Source: Lethocerus indicus (taxonomy: Eukaryota; Arthropoda; Insecta; Hemiptera; Belostomatidae). Taken from it: a DNA stretch of 64,000 nucleotides. Of this stretch, positions 1 through 14,300 are shown piece by piece. The first letter of the stretch is position 1. Every line of letters begins with the position of its first letter. The stretch lies in contig JACDQD010000103.1 in assembly GCA_019843655.1 (NCBI GenBank), positions 11,717,501 through 11,781,500 of the forward strand, written 5' to 3'. The notes under the pieces were generated by a model. It was not told the DNA's origin and searched no databases. It saw only the letters and a program-made list of their open reading frames with translations. The position numbers were made by a program, and so were the translations under genes.

Positions 1-3000
1 ATAATAACTCTTAAATTTGTGATAATGGAGCGTTGGTGGAACTAGCGTATTCGAATCACATTAAATAATATTAATTGTACTCTATCGTGTTTAGAAAATC
101 ATACACGGTTGATAAACCCATTTTAAATTTTACAATATCAACGTTATGGTGTCGGTGCCTGTATCTGATGTAGCCTTATGATGCAGCTGTACCTGATATA
201 GCTGTAAGATTATAAGGGTTGTTTACACATCTGGGCCTTAGAAAATCCTTACGGATTAGTCGTGAAGGACACATTTTCTGTGCTTTCTTCGGCCGCATTG
301 CCGTCGGCGGTGTGTAGTCAAGTCGCCCGCCCGTTCTATAAATAGGAGCCGCCCCAGTCAGACTGTCGCCTCCGGGGAGCGTTCTGTCACCCCCGATTTT
401 TATTCTCTGCCCCCCCTCCGGGCGCCGCCTCGAAGCTCGTCTGAGATATTTCTTACCGCTTTTTCGGTGTAACCGTCCAGCCAACGACTTGTCCCGGGCT
501 TAGTCAGCTTCGTCTCTGTCGACCCCAAGCGCCACTAATCAATGTTGGGACTAGTTCAGTGTAAACTTATGTTGACTTATGATTGTTATTAGTGAGATTT
601 GTGTACATGATTGCTACCCGTTTGACTAATTTCTGAATAAAAATTTTCCATTTACCAGATACCATTGTGTTGGCCGATGGCGTTGCGTTTTCGAAAGCGA
701 CGAAAGGTACAAAACGAGCGGCAGTACCGTTTTATTAGAGTATCAACTGGCGAGGCTTTATCGCGGTGATAAAATCCCCGGGCTCGAATTTCACCATTGT
801 TTCCTTCATATTTGATGGCGACAAAGCGACGTCCCCTCCCGGGTCCGGCAGTCGTAATGCGGGGGCGTTACCGGTGGCATTTGTTTCGTTTCTTTACCGT
901 CCTCCGGCGCCATATTAGGGATAGAGGGGGGAGGGGCGCTTCCGCCCGTCCGGATTTGAAAATAAAAGCTGGCCGGATATCGCGAAAAAGTCGTAATGAT
1001 GATATCATTTGCGCCTTTATGGCGGTGCGGCTCTGGCCCGGATTTACTGACCCCGCGCCATTTTTTATTTCACCCACCTTCTCCTCCTGTCTTTTTTTTA
1101 CAGTCCATTTCCCTCGGTTGCCGGATTGCTCTAAAACAATGTATGTTATTTTTATATATATACATATACAGGAGGTTGGTGGGTACCGCGGCCCTTTTTT
1201 AGGACCAGCTGTAAACTAAACCGAGGCTCATCAGTATGATCCCCCCCCTCTCCCGCCTCCTAGCAGCCGTAAATTATTTTATATTTAATACCTTCTCCAG
1301 TAAAGCGGGATTTCATTAGATCTCTTGCCCGCACACACTGGCGCAGAGGTAACAAAACGTAAAGTCGTCATAAAAGAAAAAAAGGAGAGGAAGAAAATCG
1401 TTCCTCGGAATGAAACGCGTTCATAAAAGTTATCTGGACGATTGCAATTTTTACGTTTAAGACGTAAGGTCTTAAGCGTACGAATGTTGTTCGCCGGCGG
1501 TTCCCTTTAATTTTGTTGCTCGGCCGTATCTTGTTTTACGCCTGTGTTTTTTTTTCTCCTTTTCACGCTGCCGAGTTGAATATCGTGTGTTTCCTGTTGT
1601 AAAGTGAAGGGGACATAAAATTCCAGGATTTTTCGGCGCGTTAGAAGACGGTTTCATCAAAACTGGTCGTTGGTTCTCATAATAGTGGCCTAATAAATGG
1701 TTGTACCGAGTTTTATGGAATCGCTTCAGTTTTATTCGCGAATGTGTATAAAATATACGGTGTCTAAACATTTATTTACAGTTTTTTTAGCTTTCCGTTA
1801 TTGATAGTCATTTATTTGGCCAAATAAGCCAGTTCAGACAGTAGAAATCAAGTCAAGCACCAGTAATTATATTATAAAAATGTTCCGTAACTTCTGACAA
1901 TAAATCAGACAAAAAACATACAATTCGATTAAGTGGTCAATGAAACTATAGAATTTAGAGTACCTGACAAATAAAGACTAATCATTAATGGTAGATTTTA
2001 TTGCATTTGTCAGCATTCTACCGTATATTGAATAACACTCAACGTTAATCTTATCTGTATAGCCTAGAATTCTCCAGGTATTGTTGAACTCGGTTAGAGA
2101 TCGGACGGGTTGTGATGTATAAGGGCCGTGACGCGGACGAAGGTAGCATTGTGTACGGGGCGGGATATAAATCGGTAGGGGTAGGTTTATTTTGGGAAGT
2201 AGCCGCCGTAATCCGCAGTAAATAAAAAACCCCCGTTTTCGTGGGGGCGAGGTCCACGGGAATCGAATGGACGCGGTGGTGCGAGAGGACATAAAGGATA
2301 GGATGTGAGCGTGGTGGGGGGGGAGGGCTTAGAGGCCCCCTAAGCCCGCCGGCAGGACTTAGGGGGTGTTCGCCAATTAACTCCCGACCGGCAACTTGCA
2401 ATCCAGGATCCGCCGCTTCCGGCTCCCTGCTCCTGGGCACCGCATCCTCCTGTAAACAATGGGCTTCGATGAACACACAACATCGGCGGCCCCTTTAGCT
2501 TTGTCATAATCCCCTGTCTTACTGAAGTATTACAGCGGAAGTTTATTTACATGCACGTGGCACTCGCAAAGAAAAACACAAATTACGCTTTTCTGTAAAC
2601 AAATCAAGTCGAGAATTCCTGTATATAATAATCAAATTAACAGTTAATTTAGTTTTTTAGTTAACAGTTAGTTTTTAAGTTAATTTATGAGCTCATAAAA
2701 AAATTCACTTCTCTAAAAACATGCTCATTTATCGAAATAACTGAAATCTGTCCTTATCTCCCTGGAGTATAAAAGTGCACAACAGAATCTTTACAGGGTT
2801 TATTTTCGCGATATGGTCCCTGCACAAGGGGAATTTCTTCCGTTGCCGGAGTCCTCATTGTTGGACCATCAGTATATTTTTGAGGGCCCCGCACCACCAC
2901 CGGCCAGAAGTACAACTTCTCCCATTCGCTTCTCTCACCAACTTTATGCTTGGTTCGAGCTTTGTTTTGCATTGTCCCATCCCTTTTTGCTCTATCGGAG

Positions 3001-4009
3001 ACTCGAATCGTCTACATCTGTCGCCTCCAGGCGGGCAATAGAATGCGAAATTTTGTTTGCAGGAAATTACAGTTTTCGTTTAAATTCGCCCTTGTATTTT
3101 TCATGTTGTAATATATTACATGAGTTATTTTAACAATAAGTATGTGAATAAACGAAGTATTATCCGTCTCAAATGAATTTTGTGAAACCTCATAATAGAT
3201 TATTTTCACTGCCTGCTTTATAACTGCACTGAAATTGTGTTGATTTCGTTATTAAAATCGCATATTTATATATGTGTGTGGAAATAATGGATGATATAAT
3301 TTTAAGGTGTCGTGCATCAAACGGATCCGAATAAAAGGATGAATACTACGGTTTAATAATACAGTCTTAAGTTAGAGTTAGTGATATAATAAGCCTAAGT
3401 TTAGATTGTCGGATAACGAGAGGAGCCTAGAAATGCAGAAGCAACGGTACTCGAGACGGCAGGTTTATATCAGTGCTCAGGTTCTATTAGAGTCAAGATG
3501 ACGTATATAAGTTATAAATATCAATGGCGACAAAAATTATTTCAGAAATAATAAGTTTCCCTCGCGGTTGATATATTAGACGGCTCGAGATGGATCGTAA
3601 CTCTCCTCGTGGCAATAATCTCACAAGGGGAAAGGACAAAAATGAGACGGACAGTCGTCATATATGGAGGCCAATAATAATACAGGGAAGCGTATAAAAC
3701 ATTCATGTATTCCTTAAGGTCCGGGGCCTAATGCCGGTTTCGTCCACGGACGGGGAGAGGGGGCTTTTATTACGAGAAAAACGTTCTCCCGCTTCTTCCT
3801 TCTCTATAATAAAATGGCCTCAATTTATTTTGGAGCGAGACGAAGAGGAAAAAGGAGAAGAAGACGAAGGAGAGGCCGAAAACAGAGGGGAGACTGACTC
3901 ACGGGCCTTAAGACTGGTCAAAAGCGGATTTCAGGGGAGAAAAACCGGGCAGACAAGTATAAGACGAGGATAAATGGGTCTTAAAAGGAAAGAAAGAGCC
4001 GACCGAGGG

Positions 4010-4012
<3 letters not shown>
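1..4012. other. Non-coding stretch with three GC-rich islands
   Basis: No gene is supported. GC-rich islands lie near 280-480, 780-1080 and 2090-2420, separated by AT-rich spacers (for example 2480-2760 and 3100-3420). The short frames here have no domain and overlap each other on both strands, as expected for random frames in GC-rich islands. A purine-rich tract at about 3830-3900 runs toward the GA microsatellite. Confidence 0.6.
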
Positions 4013-4068
<56 letters not shown>

Positions 4069-4080
4069 TGAGAGAGAGAG
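4013..4080. repeat. (GA)n microsatellite
   Basis: This is an almost pure GA dinucleotide run, interrupted once near 4066-4069 by a CAGT. It follows about 200 bp of purine-rich DNA. GA arrays can bind GAGA-type factors in insects, but nothing here shows function beyond the repeat. Confidence 0.97.
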
Positions 4081-7000
4081 CCTCCCTCTACCAGTGAGAT
4101 TCGCACGCCAGAATGGCTTTAATACTGAATATTTAATTTGACTGAATTATCCATCCCTGCGTTTTCACTTTTTCGCGGAGGATAAAAGGCACAACTTTGT
4201 TCCCAGTTTCTGATTTTGCTTATTTTACAAGAAAAACTATCTACAATATTAATATCTTAATAAAATTTCAAAATACACAACTAATTTATTTTTCTAGTTG
4301 TAATGAACTAATTTCTTTAGTTCTGACAAAAGTAGTTATTTAAAAAAATAATTAGATCTTTTTTGGAAAATCCTGAACTTGTCAAATTATGTCGCCAAAT
4401 ACTCTGGGGAAAGTTAAAACCGATCGAGGGTTAGCGAGATTGGGACGAATATAATAACGACCCTTGGGCCCATGTTGAAATAGCAGGGACAGAGTGAAGC
4501 CGGGAGGACTTCGGGGCTGAAGTTTTGGAGCCGGGCCGCGTATTTCAGTTTAATTCGAGCCCGTCGGCCCTCTAATAAGTTGGGCAGCCCTCGGGGCGCG
4601 GCACAGTCATCAAAGTTCGGGGCCCGATGAAAGAGAATTCGGAAGCGGAAACCATGAGGTCGCTCGGACGCTCTGTCAACTTCCAACCCGACCCGCCCAC
4701 GTGATATGTCCCACAGATATGTTTGCTAAGGGGGCACGTTTCATCGCCCATCCGACTCGCATTTACAACGAACTCTTGTTGCTAACGACTGGACTGATCC
4801 AATAACTTTTGTACACGGTATTATATTTTATTTTTTATCAACCAAGAAAAAGAATTTTATTACAGTCAAGACTACAAGACGTCCTCTTTGTTAATTTAAT
4901 TTGAAATTTCCGGACACACACCTGCTCTAATTTTTAACACCATTTTATCCCATGAATAGCATTTATTTTTGATAGATTCTTATCTCTTTTTGAAGTACTG
5001 TAATGGCAATTAGAACTTGGCTACCTACGTTTGGGATTAAATAAAGCGATAAATCGCACAAAGCCGGATTGAGAACTTTAGGAGGCGGCCCTTAGTTCCT
5101 TCCAATCCTTCAAGTTGATGTAAAGTTGTTGATAAACAATAAAAGGCGCGGTGCCGCCGAACAGTGGGGCCCCGGTGTTAATCCCCTCTGCTAAAAGCTT
5201 CCGAAATAACGACCTTAACCAATTTAAGTACTCGGGGAAAGTTCGTTGTGTCAAATTGAAGCGCCTCTGGAATAGCGCCAAGACTTGAAAAAACGGTTGA
5301 TTTTTTACAACAAAACGAAAATGTTGTACTATTGCAATTGATTAATGGGGCAGTTCGTTTTTCATCATATTGAAATGCTCAATATTTTTTTTGTGAAACG
5401 TTCCCACAAATATTGGGCAAGGGGAGCACAAAAATTAATAAATGTTGTTATTTATTAGGCAGTACTATACATTACTAATTTAAACTATAATATTGTTAAA
5501 TATTAACCCTCCTCGTCGTCCATGAGTAAACGTCATATTCACGTTCGACTGAATTTAATTGGTATTTTTATCTCTGGATGTCATGCTAAAAATGGCGTAT
5601 CGTTGCGTCTCGGTAATTAGGAACGATTATGGCCCTAAATTGCTCGGGAATTCCATTGAATTTAGCCCTTCTCTAGGGCCGTATATTGGCAGCGTCCTGG
5701 AGGCGAGGGAGGGCTCCCTGTTCATGAATTAATTCATGAGCTAGCCGAGATGAGCACTGTATGGATGACGCATCGTCATCGCCTCCTTATCGCCTCCTGC
5801 CTCCTCTCCCAGGATGGACCGTTGTTTGTCATCGTCCCGTCAACTAGTCGCTAACCTCCACACCCGGAATAATGACAAGTAAAAATATGGAATATCCAAT
5901 GGGAATTTATTAGGGTTGTTTTCGCTTCTTGTTAACCGTAATCCAAGTTGTTTACACAATCACTATCAAACAAAAGACTTGTTTGTGATAACTTCTAATT
6001 CTCTATTTAGAATCTCGGTGAATATTCCAAGAAAAAAGCTATCACTAATATTCCTCCAAAAAAGAACTTTTTACGTCCTTACGTCACATCTGGCTTACCC
6101 CCGCAAGGAACAGTAGAGGTGTACTGGCCAATTACACACCAATAATACTAATAACCACCCTTCATTAATAATAAAGCATTATCGGTGTTCAATTACTCTC
6201 CTATCAGCAATTTTTAAATTAATAAAATTTTTTAAACTCGAATCTTCCACAACTCTTGTTTAAATTTCCCCGGTAGTCTGGAATATGTTAACTCGGATGT
6301 TGGTCTTTACCAGCGCTGTCGGTTGGTGGCAAGTTAACCTGAACAAGTTGGGCCGACATGTGTTGAGGGAATCAGATAGAAGGGGCTGTTGTGAGACTCG
6401 TCGATGAGCCGAGCTCATGGAGCTCCGCCCCCGCCCCCGCCCTGGCGTGCCTGCTGAATAATTCCCAGCAGCGCTACTGGACTTCCCACAGGCGGCTCTA
6501 AATTACCGCTCTAGCCCTCTCTCCCTCCCTCCCTCCGCCCGTCTCTGCATTATCAAAGTTCTACCTCAGTTAGATCAAAATCACTGGCTTTAGTGACCCG
6601 TCCGTGGGGAGACTCCATTATTCCTGCAATCGCCCCGCCGCCATCGGTTATTCACTCTCCCTCCTAGTTCTAGATCTGGAGCCAATTTACAAATTTGCAA
6701 TTCACGCTCTAACCCCCAGTGCTACTACGTATCTGATATAATGTTACAAATTTATCTCCGTGTAATCGGTTGTGTTGCGTGCGGCAGTCCTGATACTCCG
6801 CTTCTATCTATACTTAGAGTTTACCTATCCACGGGATATACTACCCGGATAATAGCTGTAGAAACGCAGAATACTTTTGTGATTAGTGTCAAACAGAACA
6901 GAGATTGTCAGTTTTACTTTTGTACCCTACTACTGTATTACTCGTCCCTCACCTGACCTCAAAGAAACTTATAATTAGAAAAAGTGAGGACGAGTTTGTA

Positions 7001-8239
7001 CTCAATGACTGAGTTTCACCTAATTGCAGACAAACAAAGTGAAGAAATGTAAATCGGTCGTGTCCTCTTTCGCCTTTGGCAAAATATCTCCTTTGAATAC
7101 GTAACGACGCTGGGGTGAGTGGGTATAATCAGCGTCGGGTAATAGCACTTATATAAATTGATGCTCGCCACGGCAATTGAGCAATTAGCATGCTACGATT
7201 GGTCTCCGGGAATGTTTTATCTTTTTCGGTCCATCGGGTCCTGGAGTCTGGCGTCGAGCGAGTGACGGAGCGGGGAGTGGAGAGAGGCGGTCCTCTAATG
7301 GCCTCGTTTCGGATAAAACTAAGTACCCGGGGCGACTTCAGCTTCAGACTTGAGTTCGGGCTTGAGTTCAGAAGCGGAAAAAGTTAAATGGGTTGTGACT
7401 CAATAACGGGGAACGCGCCCCAGTACAGGTTTTAAGTGGCCCCGTCCTCCGTCGTCCTAAACCTTCTTTTAGGAGATATTAAAAGGAAAAATACACCGTC
7501 GTTGTTTCCAAGCCCGAACGCGAGGATTTTACTGAGTCCTTAATTTTTCGAGAAATTGAATTTGTGATTTCTTGCTCCCAATGTAATTTTCCAAGATTAT
7601 GCCTGCTCGTGACTGAACAAAAAGACGAAGTATGCGGCTAATGGAGTTTGGTTAGACTAATAATGATTTTCATTGATTGGCCGTACATCCTGAATTAGTG
7701 CGTGTGGATAATTAGAAACTACACTACAGTCAAAGCACTGAATTAAGCAACTGTGTAATTATACTTATTAAGCAAAATGCATGCAATGGATTATGAAATA
7801 AAATTTTATTATTTTGATATTATTACTATATAAATATTATTATGTAAAAATTGCATTTAATAATAGTTCATAAATGTTAATTTAATATAGCTGCGATGTG
7901 CATATCGACATTGAACCGAATATCAGTTCTTAAGTTAGTACTGTTTTTTGAGAGCTTTCTATTACAGTTCACAAATAAAATTGTGTGCTTGGGTCTGTTA
8001 TTAAAGCATTCGAATTAATATTATTCGTTACTCAGTATTCAGAATTAAGTCTTACTTTAGAACTCTAGAGTAATGTGATACCGTTGATGTACAGTCATAC
8101 ACAACGGTCGTGCGGTTTAGTATTAGAAGCGCCCGACTCAACATTTCCTTTGATATAACCATTGATCGATACAGGAAAAATATTTAAAGCTTTACATCAG
8201 GTTCTAATAATCAAAACAATACAATATGTAGTCTGCATT
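4081..8239. other. Non-coding stretch before ratchet 1
   Basis: No gene is supported. GC-rich islands lie near 4430-4700, 5600-5870, 6340-6660 and 7090-7450. AT-rich spacers lie at 4790-5040 and 7740-8060. The island at 5600-5870 holds an 18-bp palindrome (listed separately). No splice-like junction comparable to the ratchet sites was found here. Confidence 0.55.
5722..5739. repeat. Perfect 18-bp palindrome TCATGAATTAATTCATGA
   Basis: The two 9-bp halves are exact reverse complements. The centre is ATTAAT, a homeodomain-type core, and the palindrome sits inside a GC-rich island rather than in AT-rich spacer. A symmetric dimer-binding site is possible; the sequence shows only the symmetry. 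Confidence 0.9.
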
Positions 8240-8250
8240 TATCTTCTTAA

Positions 8251-8285
8251 TATTCATTTCTTATTTTTTTTGTTGCAGGTGAGTC
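8251..8285 (+). promoter_or_regulatory. Recursive splice site (ratchet point) 1
   Basis: A pyrimidine-rich tract from about 8257 leads to TTGTTGCAG|GTGAGT, with the junction between 8278 and 8279. The 3' splice site and the 5' splice site share the junction with no nucleotide between them. No AG occurs in the tract, and a possible branch-point A lies in CTTAAT near 8245-8250. In recursive splicing the upstream exon joins at this CAG, which recreates a donor for the next step and leaves no trace in the mRNA. The tract, the consensus donor and the short exon just downstream all fit, and two similar junctions follow on the same strand. Direct proof would be lariat or junction reads. Confidence 0.85.
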
Positions 8286-8339
8286 CTTACAAATTATTCC
8301 GCAGTGTGTACAGAAACAACCGAAGTATGATACGTGGCC
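8279..8339 (+). other. Putative recursive-splicing exon 1 (61 nt)
   Basis: The segment runs from the ratchet junction to a second strong donor, GTAAGTT, at 8340-8346. In flies and vertebrates, recursive sites are often recognised through a short downstream exon whose donor competes with the one recreated at the ratchet. If the downstream donor won, the 61-nt exon would be retained; 61 is not a multiple of three. The exon contains an open frame, but nothing suggests that it is coding. Confidence reflects the good donor at the expected distance. Confidence 0.6.
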
Positions 8340-8346
8340 GTAAGTT

Positions 8347-11300
8347 ACATCAATCAATATTTGTTTTAAAAAACTAATTATTTACTTCATTATTTAAAGA
8401 CACTCATACAAAAGTACACTGTAATGTCTGAATATATATTGGGATTTTGTTTCTAACAGTATTCTGCCGGATGGGTTTTATCGCGTTCTGAATTAGGCCA
8501 CGTTGCAAGTGGGATGGGTACTGTCGGACAGGTCACGTGATATAAGCTAAATTCCACCTGCCTTTACGTACACACACGGGTGCACACATACAGATCTGGC
8601 TCGGGTCCCTGCGGGAGTAGTCCGATGCCAGCAGGTTCTGCAGGTCCTGTGGGAGGCCGCGGGAGTTCTGCCTTGACTTCTTCCTCCCATTGTCGCCTTT
8701 CTTTACGAAAGGATTGGAGAATCGAAAAAATATTTTCTTGGATTGAATCAACAAAATATAACAATATAATCAACAAAATATCGGGTAATAAAATATTAAT
8801 GTAATTAAACGGGGGGCCGTTACTGGCTGAAAGCGATACCGAGATAGGTTTGATTAATTAGGTTAGCATACGATAACGCTACGCATTGTATATTCGAAGA
8901 AAAGTGAAGTATTTGTATTAGTATTTGCTGTGGCCCCGGGTTGGAGGGTGTGATGTAGGAACAGTGGTAGGAGTTTTACTGGCGGCGGCTGGAGACCTTT
9001 TCATCAAGTCCTCTCGACTGCCCGAAACGTGCCCCTCGGCCGACTACTTAGGACAGGGGCGGTCTCCAGTGGTATCAATAGGCCCGCGGGGTGTTTAAGT
9101 TTTCAGCATCCTATTAGTGCGACCCCTATTTTGCTCTCTCGTTCGTTAATAATCAATTCATCCTCTTCTAGCCTCTCGTCTTCGGCCCGTCATCCGATGA
9201 GCACTCGATATACTACGAAGCGCTGTCTGGCTTAGTAAATTGGGTGCGGTCCCCTCTGCTGGCTGAAGGCATAGGAAATGAACCCGAAGCGTCCTTCCGC
9301 GGTATGTCGACCGGATAAACATGCAAAAACTGTACGCCGCGGCTCCACCCTCCCGTCGCTCTCTCTTTTCCAACTGTGCGGATCGATTTGCATAAATGCA
9401 AAGTCGACGCCGGGGAGGAGCGGGTGCCCTTCCACCCGCCCCCCGTGCAAGCGCCCCCAACTTTATTTCCGGTCGTCAGTTTTCCCCCCTTTTCTTGTAT
9501 CTTTTCCTTCCCGGTTTGCATTTTTACTGGCTATCGTTTTCCCCTAGACACCCCCTCCACGAGGATTTCAAAGCGGATTTCGCCCAATGTACAAAATGGA
9601 TTTCCGGATAATAATATGAATTATTGGCTATACGGCCATTTATTATCCATTATTTTATCTTAATTACCTTAATCTTAAATTATTTTAATTTAACTTTCCA
9701 TTGTATCAATGAAAAACCATCGTTTCTCTTAAAGTTCTACGTACTATTTTACTTTCCAAATTAGACTAGTCTTTACATTGTTATCCGCTCCTTGCTGTGG
9801 AATTCGTCCCCTGGAAGTTATCTACGACCCGTTTATTAGTAGCGAGAGGGCTCGCTCGGTTAAAGGGTCACTCCGGCTGAAGGGTAGCTAGAGTAGGGCG
9901 GAGTCGGGTGGTCCGATAAGAAAGTGTGGTCTAAGGCGGTGGTGGTTGTTGAGGCGGGGGCGGGGGCGGGTTGTTTACGAGTGGTGGGTTCTGCCCCTCG
10001 GGGCCGAGTGGGAGCCTTCCCCGCCCCCGCCTTGATTAAAACCACCCGAGAGGGATCCGTCGCTAATACCGAGCCGGGCCCGGGGCCCCCACCTCGATAT
10101 GTTTATAGCTTTAATTCAAAAACTCCGCCCGCCCTCTCGCGGCCCGGCTTCGCAAATAAAGTCTGGGGTTATTTAAACCGGCGCATGACGCCGCTTCCCA
10201 TTATACAATTAGGTGCCGCACGGTACCAGTTGGTTCCTAACCGGGACTTTAGGAACCGATCCCTCGCACCCTCCCACCGCGGCTCTCCAATTTACATAAA
10301 CCGACTTATTTACAGCTTCCGTTCGGAATTGGTCCGGCTCGGTTTGGAATACGAAGAAAAAATAACGCAACTTCACGGGGTTGGGCCAGTAATTTGTGTG
10401 GGCGGAAGGGCCCCTAATTCGTGGCTCAGCTGGGTCGACATTGCTTGTTATACGTTATTTCGGTATTTATGTAGTGAAATAAACTACCGTTTTTGTTCCC
10501 CAGAATTTTGCCCCTTAATTGGTAGGTTTTTGCGAAGTGAGCAAATTTACTGGCGGATATTTATACCGATATAAGGGTATTAGTTGAAAACTTTCAGGAT
10601 ACACTAGTAGGTGCGTTTGTGGACACGAGCATAACTGTATGGAGTTATTTTTATTAGGTTTTAAGGACCGAGAGGTACATCGAATTATAGTGCATACAAG
10701 CTGTTCTCACGATTTCTGAACAATTGAACTGAATCTTCCATCATATTCTATTGACGTCGAATTTATTGCACCCGGAGCTTTGGAAACATTATCTGTCATT
10801 GCCCGAGTAGAAACCCAGCACCGGTGTGAGTTTAATTGGTTTGTTACCGCTCACCGATAGCTGACAAGATGTATCGATCCTACTTACTTGCATCCCCCGG
10901 AGCACCACCTCGTCGTCTAATAATGCATCAATCATTTTTTTTTTTAAATTGGAACGCAAAGTGAGCGTTTTCTTTCTCTTTCATTCATCATTCATTTCTT
11001 GTAAAAATAATCGATTCGGACGGACACCTGCCGAACAAGACTCGAAATAATTGAATACAGTGATGAAACCAACCGAAGGGAAATAACTAGGTGAACTCGT
11101 CACTCTGTCAACTTGTGCTGTGTATTGGACGTCTCCAATTAATTTGGAGCGCGAATAACTTTTCCAATTAGAATTCGAGCAGGTACCAATTTTACCTATG
11201 AAAACTCGCCGAGTTCTCCAGTCGTAAGGCCAACCTTCGGAAGTTTATTTACGGATTAATTATCTGTTTATGTACTGACCGTAGTAAATTATCGGAAATA

Positions 11301-14300
11301 GTTCGATTTTATATGCCGTTCCTACTGTCTCATTACGAAAATGTACCCAAAGTATGTTTGTAATAATAACTGAAGACATTTTTGTCCGGTTTCCCATTTT
11401 GAAACCCGGCAGTAACCTATAGCCAGTAGGGAAGAGAATAGAGAAATGATGCCCTTGGTGTGGTGCGGGGAGGGGGAATGACCCACAATTCCTCGGGGAC
11501 GGCCTTACCCAGGAACAATCAGGACCTGTGGGAGTCTCCCTCTAGCCCTGGGCATAGTTTCCACCGATTTAAGACAATCTGGATAGCTATTATAACCGGC
11601 AGTTAGAAAGTCCTTCATTCTTTACAGTGTTACTTATTGACCTTTAATTATGTACCGTGAAGGGCGTTCTTGAGGTTAATTATAAGTGCAACACGGTTTT
11701 CAGCAAAAATCACGGAATGCATCTGCGTCTCTGTACAACTTCGTTAGTTATATTATAACTTCTTTATTTTATTTAATTTTGTTTGTACTGAGAAGATTAT
11801 TTTATCTATGAAATCACCATCAAATTGATTATCGTTTTTGAGGGTGTATTTTAACGGTCAGTTAAAGGCTAACGGATGGAGTCGCGATAAAAGCTGATCG
11901 ACTCCATTAGGCCGTCATCGCCGCTCGATATTCAACCCCCTCAAGACAGACCCTTGCGGCCGTCCTGTCTCCACTTGTCTACCGATCTACTTCAAGCCAC
12001 CCCCAATAGTTAATAACCGTTCGGTAAGGTAGGAGTGGACGAATGAGAGCACTTCGTTTTGGTAAAACGTAAGAAACAAACCACTAAACCTGGATAACCC
12101 AGTGGTCGTCCGGACGAAAATAATATTATTTTTTTAAAGCAGAGTGGGAACAAAGTCAATATTCAGTATACTACGCTTAAATAAACTTTGACCTGACGTA
12201 CATTTCTAATGCACTTAGAGGTATAATTTATCACGTGGAAATGAATGGCTTGTAACGTTTTGTATTAATCCTGCCCGTGCCTGTGTTGGCGCACGGTTTA
12301 TTAATATTTCTCCGAGACCCGCTTTCCCCCCTAATGAAATAAGGGAATTTCCCATTTTGAATTCTTCTGCAGAACACTCTGCAGTCTTCCCAAAGTTTTT
12401 GGTCCCCGGTTGTGATAGATTAACATTCTTAATATTCATAACTTTTGAAATATATCGCATCGTTATTTTCGGGCGGTGGCGGGAGCGCTGAGGGGGGTTC
12501 GGTTGAAGTGTATGCTTAATTTAAAACGATTTCTGGCAATTTATTTATGAGGTCCGATGTCTGTGAATAATGGAATGGAGTGCCGCTCCACCGTAGGCCT
12601 CCCCCTCCTGAGCATGACAAAGATCAAGATCATAATTAAATAATTTTCGGCACTTAAAAGACCAATAGTCCGAATCATTTAACTTAATATTGTGCGAAAC
12701 TATTTTTCATTTCATCGAAGTTGACGTAAGCCTTCATCGAGTAAGACTTAGGCACTTGCTGCCAAAAAGTCTATTCATAAATATAGCAAGCAAAATACGT
12801 ACATATAAAAACTGCCAACATTATATATTTGGTTATAATGCAGGTGCTGTTATCATGTACAATGCAATACAAATTTAGGAGGATAACAGAATCATATAAG
12901 ACATACAATATGTGCAGTATTGGTATAATGTGATCGATAGCCACCTTGACATCAATTTCGCCTTTCTATTAATGGTACGTCAACATTTACACGAAAAATA
13001 AACGGTTGCCGGACAACTATTTTTCGCACGCACGTTAGAAATAAGCATAGTTTATTAGTCAGTTGAAAAAAATATCCACATATCCTGTAGGAACTATCCC
13101 GATTCCCAGTAGTTTATTGTGGTTTGTCTACTTCATTATGTGATTTTTTCCGTTGTTTCAGCGATAGTCAGTTGAAATGAATGGGTAGGAACTGGGAGGC
13201 AGTTAATCGGTCCTGGCCCCGGTTTCGATCCTGATTACGGAGTAACCTCAATCGGGGCTGGTCTAGCTTCTCCGCCATTTTTTAGCTAGAAATTCGACAG
13301 ACAATTTACTGTTCTTTACTTGTGTGAGCGCTTTAATTTTCTCCCACGCCAACCGGTTCCAATTTTTCCGACCAATCGGACAGACCAATTTAATTGAACC
13401 GATTTATTCCTTTTAATTTACTGCTTCTGGGCTTTCTCTGGGGACCGGCGTGAATCACATTTGGTAGTGATTTGGATCAGAATCGTAAATAAGTAAAGCA
13501 ATGACAGCGTAGATAACATACAAGTAGCATATTGGTAGCCGTTGATCAAATAGCACTTGCACATGGTCTAGTGATTTTATGTCTCTCTTATATGTATGAA
13601 ATCCCTCGTTAGGGCGTTTAATTACATTGGTATTTTATTAATATTCTATTTATGTAGTAAATTTCACGTAATTTAAAAGAGATATTATGCGCTCCTTCCA
13701 ATCAGATTCTAACTCAATATGCCAAGATTTTGACGAACGAGGGTATACGTTGAAACTCTCCGGTGCGTTAAAGATAACAGCATTATCGGGTGGGACGAAA
13801 CCGAGTTACGGGGGGCTCATTCCTTCAGGCTAGTCGCTTCCTTATAGCACGTACTCACAATCTTGTGTGATGTTTCTACGATTTTAACGGGTTTCAATAA
13901 TGTACCGCTTTGCGAATGCTTTCTGTATTATGATTTTAATTATAATTATTTACTTCTATTTATAATTAAAATATATTTTAATTAAAATAATTAAAAGTTA
14001 ATTATTTTTAATATCAGTAATTTTAATACTAGTATTATTTTCAGTGTAGTGACATTTCTGCTCATTTTATTGAGCGACAAACAACACACCAATATTTCAG
14101 CCTCTTACGAGTAAGTCCCTGATATATGGAGGACCTACAGTCCGTATTTTCGATCTGTTGAAGGTTCTATATTCCTTGAACACATGCGGAAATATTAATA
14201 GGCTGTAATACATTTTGTACAGAAGCATCGCCGTTATTATGCTGAAAATAGGGGAGTCTGGAGTTAGTGAGATGGTTTCTTTTATTCCGTATTCTGAGCA

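Noticed and set aside
421..460. GAAGCTCGTCT resembles the start of insect miR-993
   Set aside because: Only about 11 bases agree with my recollection of the microRNA, and the flanks do not fold into an obvious precursor hairpin; treated as chance.
6938..6956. Minus-strand CAG|GTGAGG junction
   Set aside because: The upstream minus-strand sequence is not pyrimidine-rich near the junction and contains G-rich interruptions.
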